Shown here: positions 31,432-39,687 of the stretch, in pieces
Position numbering within the stretch: position 1 is the stretch's first letter
Layout: each line of letters starts with the position of its first letter
Source of the DNA: an uncultured Bacteroidales bacterium
Lineage (GTDB): Bacteria > Bacteroidota > Bacteroidia > Bacteroidales > UBA3824
NCBI GenBank assembly: GCA_937877455.1
Contig: CALFIU010000020.1
Coordinates: 1 to 40,381 of the forward strand
Reading direction: 5' to 3'
DNA length: 40,381 nucleotides
Program-made: the position numbers and the translations under genes
Notes under the pieces: generated by a model
Told to the model about the DNA's origin: nothing
What the model saw: the letters and a program-made list of their open reading frames with translations, nothing else
Database searches by the model: none

Positions 31432-33093
31432 ATGTCGGCAAATCAAAACATAAAGCAAACAATTCTCGTGGTGGACGACACGCCCAGCATAGTGCAATTT
31501 ATACAATTTATACTCGAAGATAACGGCTACCGTGCCTTAGTGGCAGAAAATGGTACACAAGCACTTGCAAAAACGGCAGAATACCGTCCAGATTTGATAC
31601 TTTTGGATATAATGCTACCAGACATAGATGGATATATGATTTGTAGTCAGTTGAAAGCCAACCAAAAAACCAAAGATATACCAGTTATTTTTTTGTCGGC
31701 ATTAAATAGTTCGTTTGACAAAATAAAGGCGTTTAAAACAGGTGCTATAGACTACATAACCAAACCAGTACAAAGTGAAGAACTATTGGCACGAGTAAAA
31801 ACTCATTTGACAATAGGTAGGCTACACAAAGAATTGTTGCAAAACAACAACGACTTGGAAGACAAGATACAAGAGCGCACCATAAGCCTTAAAAAAGCAA
31901 ACGAAAAACTTCAAAACCTCAATCAAGTATTAAAAGAATCTTTATTAAAATATAAGGAGGCAAAAGAAAAAGCAGAATCCGCAGAAAGAGTTAAGTCGGA
32001 ATTTCTTGCCAACATAAGCCACGAAATTCGCACACCGATGAATGCGATAATCGGGTTTGCAGAATTATTAGAAAATACCCAAACAGACGATAATAAAACC
32101 AACAAAGAATTTGTAACGTATATTAAAGAAAACGCCTATAAACTTTTGTCGCTGATAAACAACATAATAAATTTTTCACTAATAGAAACAGGAGAAACAA
32201 CAGCCAAACCAACTAATTGTAATATAAAAGAAGTAGTTGACAATGTTTTGACACGCAACACTAAGATGGCACAGCAAAAAAACATATCACTAAGTTCTAA
32301 ATGTCAGTTAGATAGCGATTTTTCATTATATACAGACTCAACGCTTACAGAGCATATTCTCGACAATCTTGTAAACAATGCCATAAAATTTACAACCCAA
32401 GGTAGTGTAGAAATAGGAGTATCAGAATCGCATGAAGGAGCTGTGTTTTATGTAAAAGATAGTGGAGTAGGCATTTCTCCCAAAATATTTCAAACCATAT
32501 TTGACCCATTTGTTCAGGGCGAAACCGACGGCAAGTCGAAACACCAAGGAACAGGTTTGGGGCTTGCATTAGCAAAAGAATATGTAACTCTACTTGGTGG
32601 CGAAATTTGGTTTGATAGTACACCTGGCAAAGGAAGTATTTTTTACTTCTCACTACCAAAAGTACAAAAAACAGCCAAATTAGACAATCACAAAATATTT
32701 GAAGGCAAAACCATACTTCTTGGCGAAGACGACGATGTTTCGTATATACTTGCAAACGAAATATTTAACGAAACTGGGTTAAAAACAATTCGCGCCAAAA
32801 ACGGCAAAGAACTTTACGAACTATTTAGAGCCAACGTAAATATTTCGCTAATAATAACAAATCTCAAACTGCCAATAACAAGCGGTATCGAAGCCGTAAA
32901 ACTTATAAAACGGATAAATCCATCAATGCCAGTGTTGGCACAACTTCAATATTTTTCAGCATCCGACAAGCGTGAATTTGCCGAATCAGGATGCAATGGT
33001 TACATAGAAAAGCCTTTTAATGCCAAACAAATAACAGAAGAGTTGAAAAATTATCTTATACCAAACGACGACATACTTAATTCAACCATTTAG
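31432..33093 (+). CDS. Cytoplasmic hybrid histidine kinase with N-terminal receiver and degenerate C-terminal receiver
   Basis: A 553-residue protein without membrane segments. Order: receiver 1 (about 10-125; acidic pocket D15/D16, phosphoacceptor D59, lysine in YITKP), a coiled coil (about 130-185), HisKA with the phospho-histidine H197 in NISHEIRTPMN, HATPase_c (N box LDNLVNNAIKFT, G boxes DSGVGI and GTGLGLALAKEY), then receiver 2 (about 427-545). In receiver 2 the acidic residues (E432, D433, D434) and YIEKPF lysine are kept, but the phosphoacceptor position is N477 (IITNLKLP) and the conserved Thr/Ser region reads VLAQLQ, so it should not be phosphorylated. Input probably arrives by phosphotransfer to receiver 1 from another kinase. 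The target is unknown. Confidence 0.9.
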   Translation: MSANQNIKQTILVVDDTPSIVQFIQFILEDNGYRALVAENGTQALAKTAEYRPDLILLDIMLPDIDGYMICSQLKANQKTKDIPVIFLSALNSSFDKIKAFKTGAIDYITKPVQSEELLARVKTHLTIGRLHKELLQNNNDLEDKIQERTISLKKANEKLQNLNQVLKESLLKYKEAKEKAESAERVKSEFLANISHEIRTPMNAIIGFAELLENTQTDDNKTNKEFVTYIKENAYKLLSLINNIINFSLIETGETTAKPTNCNIKEVVDNVLTRNTKMAQQKNISLSSKCQLDSDFSLYTDSTLTEHILDNLVNNAIKFTTQGSVEIGVSESHEGAVFYVKDSGVGISPKIFQTIFDPFVQGETDGKSKHQGTGLGLALAKEYVTLLGGEIWFDSTPGKGSIFYFSLPKVQKTAKLDNHKIFEGKTILLGEDDDVSYILANEIFNETGLKTIRAKNGKELYELFRANVNISLIITNLKLPITSGIEAVKLIKRINPSMPVLAQLQYFSASDKREFAESGCNGYIEKPFNAKQITEELKNYLIPNDDILNSTI

Positions 33094-33145
33094 AAATGAA
33101 AAAGTAATTTTATAATAAATTAAACAAAAATAACATTCAAAACAG

Positions 33146-35185
33146 ATGGAACAAAAACAAATAGACATCAAAGCAGGCAACAACATTAGGTTATTGGCCG
33201 CATCAATGGTGGAAAAAGCAAAATCAGGACACCCTGGTGGAGCTATGGGTGGAGCGGACTTTGTACACGTACTATTCTCGGAATTTTTAAATTTTGACCC
33301 AGAAGATCCCAATTGGGACAACCGCGACAGATTTTTCCTTGACCCCGGTCACATGTCGCCAATGCTTTACTCCATATTAACACTCTGCAACAAATTCAGT
33401 CTTGAAGACATAAAAAACTTTCGTCAATGGGGCAGCGTAACACCCGGACACCCAGAACGCGACCTCAATAGAGGTATAGAAAATACTTCCGGTCCACTTG
33501 GTGTGGGACACGCTCTCGGAATAGGTGCAGCCATTGCAGAAGAATTTCTCGCAGCACGTTTTGGAAAAAGAATAAACCATAAAACCTACGTTTATATCTC
33601 TGACGGTGGCATACAAGAAGAAATTTCGCAAGGTGCAGGACGTATAGCTGGATACCTTGGACTCAAAAACCTTATAATGTTTTACGATGCCAATAGCGTA
33701 CAACTTTCTACACGTTGTGGCGCAGTAACCGACGAAGACACAGGCGACAAATACAAAGCATGGGGTTGGAAAGTTGTAACAATCAACGGTAACGACCCAG
33801 AAGCCATACGCCATGCCTTGAAAAATGCACAAAATGAAACAGAAGCACCAACCCTCATCATCGGCAAAACTTTGATGGGTAAAGGTATTGTTGACGCAAA
33901 CGGAGAACCTTTTGACGACCGTACTTGTATTCACGGACAACCCGTTGGAGCATCAGGAGCCGACTTCAACAAAACCGTTGCTCACTTAGGTGGAAATCCC
34001 GAAAACCCATTTGAAATTTTCCCCGAAGTTAAAGAATATTATGCTAAAAAACTCGCAGAAAAATCTCAAATTGCAAAACAACGCAAAGCAGAAGATGCAA
34101 AATGGGCATCAGAAAATCCAGAATTAGCTAAAAAACTTCAACAATATCTTAACGACGATTTTGAAGTACCTGCTTTGTCGGAACTCGATTTTGAAAAACC
34201 AACAGCAACACGCGGTGCATCGGGCAAAGTTCTTGGCGCACTTTACGGAAAATATGAAAATCTCGTTGTTGCATCAGCCGACCTTTCAAACTCAGACAAA
34301 ACAGACGGTTTCCTTGCAAAAACCAAAGCTTTCACCAAAGGCGATTTCACTGGTTCGTTTTTACAAGCAGGTGTAGCAGAACTTTCAATGGCAGCTTTGT
34401 GTGTTGGTATGGCACTTCACGGTGGCGTTAGACCATTGTGCGGAACATTCTTTGTTTTCTCAGATTACATGAAACCCGTTATACGTGTTGCAGCCCTTAT
34501 GCGCACCCCTGCATTATTCCTCTACACACACGACTCGTTCCGTGTAGGCGAAGACGGACCTACCCATCAACCAATCGAGCATGAAGCACAAATACGTTTG
34601 ATGGAACAACTTGACAATCATGCTGGTAAACAATCTACACTTGTACTTCGTCCTGCTGATGGATACGAAACTATAGAGGCATACCGCACTGCTTTGAACA
34701 ATAAAGAATGTCCAACAGTTTTGATAATGAGCCGTCAAAATATAAAGACACTTCCACAAGGCGACAATGCATCACAACTTGCACGCGCAGCAAAACTCAA
34801 CAAAGGCGCATACGTTGTATCGCAAACAAAAGCCGGCAACCCAGACGTTGTACTTGTAGCCGATGGTAGCGAAGTATCAACATTACAAGATGCTGCTCCA
34901 ATTATCGCTGAAAAAACTGGCAAAAACATCCGCGTTGTTTCTATGATTTCGCCAAGATTGTTCCTCAACCAAGGCGAAGCATACAAAAACGAAATTTTGC
35001 CACAAAGCGCAAAAACATTTGGTCTTACGGCAGGTTTACCAAGCGTATTCTGCACCGTAATACCAAATCTTGAAAACGTATTAGGACTTAGCCATTTTGG
35101 TGATAGCGCACCAGCAGGCGTTCTTGACGAAAAATTTGGTTTCAAACCAGAAATCGTTGCGGATAAAATTGTTGCTAAACTTTAA
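33146..35185 (+). CDS. tkt: Transketolase
   Basis: A thiamine-diphosphate enzyme of the non-oxidative pentose phosphate pathway that moves two-carbon units between sugar phosphates. The 679-residue full-length protein shows the N-terminal SGHPGGAMGGADF motif, GHMSPMLYSILTL, a ThDP/Mg segment (ISDGGIQEEISQGAGRIAGY ... DANSVQL), the pyrimidine domain (GVAELSMAALCVGMALHGG, with the catalytic glutamate) and HDSFRVGEDGPTHQPIEH. It follows the kinase gene by 52 bases but has its own terminator. Confidence 0.95.
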   Translation: MEQKQIDIKAGNNIRLLAASMVEKAKSGHPGGAMGGADFVHVLFSEFLNFDPEDPNWDNRDRFFLDPGHMSPMLYSILTLCNKFSLEDIKNFRQWGSVTPGHPERDLNRGIENTSGPLGVGHALGIGAAIAEEFLAARFGKRINHKTYVYISDGGIQEEISQGAGRIAGYLGLKNLIMFYDANSVQLSTRCGAVTDEDTGDKYKAWGWKVVTINGNDPEAIRHALKNAQNETEAPTLIIGKTLMGKGIVDANGEPFDDRTCIHGQPVGASGADFNKTVAHLGGNPENPFEIFPEVKEYYAKKLAEKSQIAKQRKAEDAKWASENPELAKKLQQYLNDDFEVPALSELDFEKPTATRGASGKVLGALYGKYENLVVASADLSNSDKTDGFLAKTKAFTKGDFTGSFLQAGVAELSMAALCVGMALHGGVRPLCGTFFVFSDYMKPVIRVAALMRTPALFLYTHDSFRVGEDGPTHQPIEHEAQIRLMEQLDNHAGKQSTLVLRPADGYETIEAYRTALNNKECPTVLIMSRQNIKTLPQGDNASQLARAAKLNKGAYVVSQTKAGNPDVVLVADGSEVSTLQDAAPIIAEKTGKNIRVVSMISPRLFLNQGEAYKNEILPQSAKTFGLTAGLPSVFCTVIPNLENVLGLSHFGDSAPAGVLDEKFGFKPEIVADKIVAKL

Positions 35186-35207
35186 TAAACACCTTTTATA
35201 ATATCTA

Positions 35208-35253
35208 AAAGTCCGTAGACCAAATAAAAATATTATGTCTGCGGACTTTTTTT
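35208..35253 (+). terminator. Intrinsic terminator of tkt
   Basis: AAAGTCCGTAGAC (35208-35220) pairs with GTCTGCGGACTTT (35237-35249) with one T-G wobble; a 16-nt loop and a T tract to 35253 complete it. It begins 22 bases after the tkt stop. Confidence 0.88.
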
Positions 35254-35346
35254 ACATTAATCATTAGCCCGAATATATTTCACCTCAACCTACATTTTAG
35301 ACGGTAGAAAGAAACGGGATTAATGTTTTATATTTAATTTGTTATA

Positions 35347-35808
35347 ATGGATTTAAACAATTTGGAAGAAAACAAAAATATTATACCACGTTATACTGGT
35401 AAAGGACTTGCAATAGCAGCTTTGACGTTGGGCATAGTTGGTTTAGTTCTAACTTCTTGCACAGGCATACTACCTTTGATACTTGGAATAGTGGGTGTAG
35501 TATTGGGCGTTGCCTCAATAGTAATAGCAAAGAAAAACAACTCACCAATAGGGCTTGGAATTGCTGGCACAATATTATCGGCAATGAGTTTAGCAACTGG
35601 AATATTTGTAACAATATTCATAAAAGAGAGTTTTATCGATGGCATAGAACAATCGATGGATGAGTACAAAAAATTTAACGATAGTATGAAAACAATACTC
35701 GATAGTCTCGAGAAAATTAATAGTGATACTAACTTTTTGCCCGTCAATTTTGACTTCGATGCCAACCTTGATTCGGCAATAAACGATATGGGCGAAGCAC
35801 CAAAATAA
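35347..35808 (+). CDS. Small membrane protein, DUF4190-like
   Basis: A 153-residue protein with hydrophobic helices at about 20-38, 40-62 and 68-92, rich in Gly, Ala, Leu and Ile (GLAIAALTLGIVGLVL, ILGIVGVVLGVASIVIA), and a charged C-terminal tail of ~55 residues with a probable amphipathic helix (DEYKKFNDSMKTILDSLEKI). The repeated glycine-rich helices are like DUF4190 proteins, whose role is unknown. It lies four bases upstream of tadA, so the two are likely co-transcribed. Confidence 0.72.
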   Translation: MDLNNLEENKNIIPRYTGKGLAIAALTLGIVGLVLTSCTGILPLILGIVGVVLGVASIVIAKKNNSPIGLGIAGTILSAMSLATGIFVTIFIKESFIDGIEQSMDEYKKFNDSMKTILDSLEKINSDTNFLPVNFDFDANLDSAINDMGEAPK

Positions 35809-35812
35809 AATT

Positions 35813-36289
35813 ATGGACGATATATTTTTTATGAAAGCGGCACTTTTAGAAGCTCAAGCGGCTTTGGAAGAAGATGAAATACCCGTTGGAGCAATTGTGG
35901 TACATGGCGATAGGATTGTTGCGAGAGCACACAACCTTACTCAACGTCTAAACGATGTAACTGCACATGCAGAGATGCAGGCTTTAACCTCGGCAGCAGC
36001 TAACTGCGGCGGGAAATACCTTCCTGAATGTACACTTTATGTTACACTTGAACCATGTCCAATGTGTGCTGGTGCGTTAGCTTGGTCGCAAATTGGCAAG
36101 ATTGTATATGGAGCAAAAGATGAAAAACGTGGGTTTACGATTTATGAAAATGCGATTAAAACAACACAACCAAAACTTTCATTACTCCACCCTAAAACAA
36201 AAATTGTTGGCGGAATTCTTGAAGATGAATGTGCTAAAATTTTAAAAGATTTTTTTGAACACAAACGTAAACGCGGCAATTATTCATAG
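35813..36289 (+). CDS. tadA: tRNA-specific adenosine deaminase
   Basis: It deaminates adenosine 34 of tRNA-Arg(ACG) to inosine, expanding codon reading. The 158-residue protein has the zinc-binding deaminase motifs HAE (H52, E54) and PCPMC (C82, C85), the IPVGAIVVHGDRIVARAHN strand and the ALAWSQIGKIVYGAKDEKRGF region typical of TadA. It follows the small membrane protein gene by four bases. Confidence 0.93.
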   Translation: MDDIFFMKAALLEAQAALEEDEIPVGAIVVHGDRIVARAHNLTQRLNDVTAHAEMQALTSAAANCGGKYLPECTLYVTLEPCPMCAGALAWSQIGKIVYGAKDEKRGFTIYENAIKTTQPKLSLLHPKTKIVGGILEDECAKILKDFFEHKRKRGNYS

Positions 36290-36700
36290 TTTTTTTTACT
36301 ATGCTAACTCAAACTTTAAAACACTAAATTATTGATTACCATTTTTTATTAAAGTTGTGTTATATTGTTAAATATTATGATGTCCGAAAATGAATACTTT
36401 TCGGACACTAAAAATTATTTGTTTCTTTATTTATTTTAAGTGTGTATATATTATTACGTTTCATTTTATTGTGTATTATTTAGTTTTAAAAATATTATTC
36501 GAGATGTAACCTTTTCCAGTTAATAACCATAAAGCAGAAATATTATTATAAAACATAGATAATGAATATTTTAGTTATGACTTCAAATTCGAGACTAACG
36601 TATTTCTTTTTTGTCGTTACGTCGTTTACGTCTTTGTTAGATATTTCTGTCATCTGAATATTTATTTGTTTATTTGTGATTTTGGTAATTTGTGAAAACA
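36290..36700. other. AT-rich intergenic region downstream of tadA
   Basis: No gene recognised. It contains a hairpin (36381-36407) and otherwise long A/T runs. A minus-strand open frame in 36546-36782 has no recognisable protein features and crosses a conserved hairpin, so I do not call it. Confidence 0.5.
36381..36407 (+). terminator. Probable terminator downstream of tadA
   Basis: A perfect 10-bp stem, TGTCCGAAAA (36381-36390) with TTTTCGGACA (36398-36407) and a 7-nt loop, 91 bases after tadA. The following T content is low (CTAAAAATTATTTG), so termination is plausible rather than certain. Confidence 0.45.
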
Positions 36701-36745
36701 ATAATCCCTTGTGAAGAGCATAATCTGCTATCCACAAGGGATTAT
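36701..36745 (-). repeat. Hairpin of the Rpn 3' module, copy 1
   Basis: ATAATCCCTTGTG (36701-36713) pairs perfectly with CACAAGGGATTAT (36733-36745). The arms share AATCCCTTG/CAAGGGATT and the adjacent TATCCA with a second hairpin at 39473-39518. On the minus strand TTGTTTTC follows, so it may end the Rpn transcript. The conserved 12-mer GGTGTTTAAGAA lies at 36784-36795, between the hairpin and the gene. Confidence 0.75.
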
Positions 36746-36912
36746 AATATGATATGATGGTTGAACACCAACAAATTTTCAAAGGTGTTTAAGAATACAT
36801 TACTTATGCGATGCGCAAGATTTGCGCCATTTTTATTATACTATTTAGTTAATTTTTAACTATTTGTAATACAAAATTGACAATTATATTTAAATTGGCA
36901 AAATTGTATATG

Positions 36913-37860
36913 TTAAATTTTTGAGATTTCGTCGGAGGAAAGGCCAGTCATTTCGGAAACGTCCTCAACAGACATTCCTTTGGCGAACATCTTGCGAGCG
37001 ATGGCAAGCTTTTCTTCCGCACGACCCTCGGCTCGACCTTTGATAAGTCCTTTAGCTTCCCCTTCCTCTCGACCTTCAACCCTTGCCTCGGAAATGGCTT
37101 CCTCCTCGTTCTCCAATGACTCCATGTGTCGGTCGTAGTTGAAACGCTCCTCGGCTGTCATTTTGGAATATCTCAACTGCACCTTCGCCTCCACGAGTCC
37201 AGGAACTAAAGTGTCGGGCTTGATGCTGTTGTTTTTCAAAAAATCCATCCACTCGTCCATAGCATCAGCGACAACCTTGCGGAATGCATTGATACGTATG
37301 AGAAAATATCGAGGAAAAATATCACCCGAAGTTATTTTTTTATATGTATATTTCTGGTCTTTGCCTGTTACTTCTTTTATTTGCATTATTTGTTCCACGG
37401 TAAGTTCTTCACGACGGCTGAGTTGGAGAGGATTATGCGTGTGAACACCTATCAAATCAGACTTGCACTCGTAGAAATAATCGTCGCCTTCGCCGAGGTC
37501 ATAGTAAACGATGGAGATGGAAAACACCTGTTTTATTATGCCGTAACGCTTACCGTTGCCAATCTGTTCGGTTATAGCTTTAGACACGCCATAAAGTATA
37601 CGTTCGAGATAATATGTATATCGTGTTGTTTGAACTTCAACGATGAAGATTTCACCATTTGTGTCTTTTGCCTTGATGTCAACACGGTTAAACTTGTCGT
37701 CTGAAAAGTCTTGGTTACTCTCGCTTTCGAGGATTTCTTGAATTTTGCACTTCTTGCCCAAAAACACTTCTATAAAGCCTTCGAGGATTCCAAAGTTGGC
37801 TTTGTTCCGCAAAAGCTTTTTTATCGCAAAATCAAACCGCACAAGATAATCGTTTTCCAT
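36913..37860 (-). CDS. Rpn-family recombination-promoting nuclease / PD-(D/E)XK transposase-like protein, copy 1
   Basis: A 315-residue protein of the PD-(D/E)XK family that includes Rpn nucleases, linked to RecA-independent recombination and phage defence. The N-terminal nuclease domain has D61 (FNRVDIKAKD) and E75-x-Q77 (IFIVEVQ), then the YYLERILYGVSKAI helix and ISIVYYDLGEGDDYFYECK strands. The C-terminal part has GRAEG-type charged repeats and a short helix pair (MSVEDVSEMTGLSSDEI). All catalytic positions of this family type appear intact. A consensus promoter precedes it. A second, diverged copy lies at 39688 with the same 3' architecture. Confidence 0.87.
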   Translation of the reverse strand: MENDYLVRFDFAIKKLLRNKANFGILEGFIEVFLGKKCKIQEILESESNQDFSDDKFNRVDIKAKDTNGEIFIVEVQTTRYTYYLERILYGVSKAITEQIGNGKRYGIIKQVFSISIVYYDLGEGDDYFYECKSDLIGVHTHNPLQLSRREELTVEQIMQIKEVTGKDQKYTYKKITSGDIFPRYFLIRINAFRKVVADAMDEWMDFLKNNSIKPDTLVPGLVEAKVQLRYSKMTAEERFNYDRHMESLENEEEAISEARVEGREEGEAKGLIKGRAEGRAEEKLAIARKMFAKGMSVEDVSEMTGLSSDEISKI

Positions 37861-37934
37861 AACAATGTTTTTTTGTTATAATTTACCATATATCATTTCT
37901 TTCAACAACAATTATGGCAATAATCTTTTCGATG

Positions 37935-37966
37935 CAAAAATAACTCATTATTTCAACAATTGCAAA
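37935..37966 (-). promoter_or_regulatory. Promoter of Rpn copy 1
   Basis: On the minus strand TTTG (37966-37963), a 20-bp spacer and TATTTTTG (37942-37935) match the Bacteroidota consensus fully. The -33 box overlaps the T tract of the upstream lipoprotein gene's terminator. Confidence 0.65.
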
Positions 37967-38007
37967 AAAAAGACCGCCTAAAAAACGCATAGGATTTGTC
38001 GGCAGTC
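37964..38007 (-). terminator. Terminator of the lipoprotein gene
   Basis: On the minus strand GACTGCC (38007-38001) pairs with GGCGGTC (37978-37972) with one T-G wobble, followed by a run of T residues (37971-37964). It begins 26 bases after the lipoprotein stop codon. Confidence 0.72.
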
Positions 38008-38032
38008 AAAATTATTATTATTTCCTATACGT

Positions 38033-39417
38033 TTACTTGCGCCGAACCGCGCGAACCGACTGACCGTAGTAGCGGTTGTCGTGGTTCTGTGCGTAGACAC
38101 CGCCGTTGAGGAAGTACAAACGGTACGCGTAGTACTGGCGGACCGTGCTGAGCGACGACGACCAGTAGAAGACCTGGGAGCCCGCGGAGCCGAGGCCAGA
38201 CTCGTCGCGGCGACCGGCGGCCGGAAGGAAGATATGGGTGTCGTCTGCTGTTGAATATCCATCAACTGCTGTACCCGAAGAAGCAACAACTGCTCCAGCC
38301 TCACTACCTTGGTTTTTATACACGATGTAGCCTTTTTTACCGCTGTAATCATTCGTCCAAACCCAATAGCAACTACTTTTTAGTGTTGCAAACTCTTTAG
38401 TTGTAGGCATAGACCAATTGGTATTTTGTGTGTATGCCACATCATCGGCTGATTCGAGGACGGTGAGTTCGTCTGTAAAACCGTCTTTGCCGTATTCAGA
38501 GTCGTTACAGTACTTGGTAAGCTGGTTGTAAGCGTTGCCGTACTTGTAGGTTGACCAATTGTATGTTTCTTTTTTTGTGGTCTCGCCCCAGGCGAAGTAG
38601 TCGCCGTAGTCATAGACGTTGGTTGCGCCGATGTTCTTATCCGCCCAGAGGATGCCGCCTTCTATGCCGAGGTCAACGAAGCCTTCGCGCTTGATTGTGG
38701 TGATTTTGCCGACTGTGGCGGTTTCCTTATATGTGAAGTTGGTAGTAAATGTTGTACCGCCGTCAACGGCAATCCAAACTTCGCCTTCGTCGAACATTGC
38801 ATAGTTTTTCTTTTCGCTGCCAATAGTGACGTCGATGTTGTGCTGCAAGGGCGACATGAAGATTTCGATGTAGCCTTGTTGTCGGTGAGCATTACTTTGG
38901 TGTCGGTCTTGTACTTGAATGTGCCAGTGTATTTGTGGGCGCATTTTTTTATTAAATCGCTCTTCGTCTCGGTAGATGAAGATATTTCGCTACCCTCATT
39001 GAGTATGATTGTTGCAGTAAGTTCTGCGCCTTCGTTTGACGGTGCAGTTGTTAGTTCGCCGTTGAAATTGCCATCAGTGTCTTGCAAAGTCAATGTACCG
39101 AGTTTTGTTTCGCCCTCGCTGATTGTCAACACATCCTCGGCTGTAAACGATGGATTGTCTATTCCTTCTATCGTTTCAAACACAACCTTGATAGATATTG
39201 TATTTGAGATAGGTGGATTATCGCCTTCATTGTTGTCGCCTTCATCTGGGTTTTGAGGATTATCGCCTTCATTGTTATCGTTGTTTTGTGGATTTTCGTC
39301 AGGCGTTGGTGTTACTTGCGTTGTATCGGTAGTTACACTTGACGATGGTGTAGGTTCATCGTTCTTGTCTTTTTTGCATGATGCCAACAATATACCTGCA
39401 CTCAACAATGCAAGCAT
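38033..39417 (-). pseudogene. Frameshifted surface lipoprotein with C-terminal FISUMP/C-type-lectin-like domain
   Basis: Two overlapping frames (39417 to about 38873, then about 38872 to 38033) make one protein of ~460 residues if one base is restored near 38873, where KVMLTDNKA in one frame continues as YIEIFMSPL in the other. The N terminus has a lipobox (LLASC) followed by an acidic N/D/E/P-rich linker with internal DNA repeats. A fimbrillin-like beta domain comes next, then a FISUMP-type domain (GILWADKNIGATN, YFAWGETT, WSMPTTKEFATL, VFYWSSS, SVRAVRR). The signal has no basic n-region: in-frame codons upstream (KIHKIRFTF) would supply one but no ATG lies there, only a stop. The final ~60 codons are sharply GC-rich. 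It may be inactive, phase-variable or affected by a sequencing error. Confidence 0.78.
38036..38227 (-). other. GC-rich, NNC-codon-rich 3' segment resembling a DGR variable repeat
   Basis: By hand count 118 of 180 bases in 38041-38220 are G or C, against about 42% just upstream in the same gene. Of the last 59 sense codons 35 end in C (many TAC, GGC, CGC, CTC, AAC). The encoded segment VFYWSSSLSTVRQYYAYRLY and NGGVYAQNHDNRYYGQSVRA is the ligand-binding end of a FISUMP/C-type-lectin-like fold. The very end (TCGGTTCGCGCGGTTCGGCG) is almost pure G/C/T on the coding strand, like an initiation-of-mutagenic-homing element. No template repeat or reverse transcriptase is in the window, so this is a candidate only. 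Confidence 0.45.
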
Positions 39418-39472
39418 AAAAGTAAATCTAATTTTGTGTATTTTGAATTAATAATTTTTAAATTAAACAAAA

Positions 39473-39518
39473 AATCCCTTGCAGACAGAGTTTTATTTAA
39501 CTCTATCCACAAGGGATT
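39473..39518 (-). repeat. Hairpin of the Rpn 3' module, copy 2
   Basis: AATCCCTTG (39473-39481) pairs with CAAGGGATT (39510-39518), with a second inner stem AGAGTT/AACTCT. On the minus strand TTTTTTG follows directly, so this copy looks like a functional terminator. The shared 12-mer GGTGTTTAAGAA is at 39564-39575, between hairpin and gene, as in copy 1. Confidence 0.75.
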
Positions 39519-39687
39519 GATATTTATTATGTGCGGCAATTATATCACCGCTATTATTTTCTTGGTGTTTAAGAACTACGTGTGGTTTGCACATTTTTAA
39601 CCATTTTAACAATCGTTTTGAGTTAAGTTATCATTAATGTCAAACGATGGCAAAAAAAATTTATTGCGTTCTTTTTGAAGAAATTAA

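Noticed and set aside
33377..33940. 187-codon minus-strand open frame opposite transketolase
   Set aside because: Shadow of the transketolase ThDP-binding region.
36546..36782. 78-codon minus-strand open frame downstream of Rpn copy 1
   Set aside because: AT-rich, no recognisable motif, and its start lies across the conserved hairpin and near the 12-mer, which better explain the sequence.
37978..38352. 124-codon minus-strand frame overlapping the end of the lipoprotein gene
   Set aside because: Rich in Arg/Thr/Ser from reading the NNC-rich segment out of frame; the FISUMP frame is the real one.
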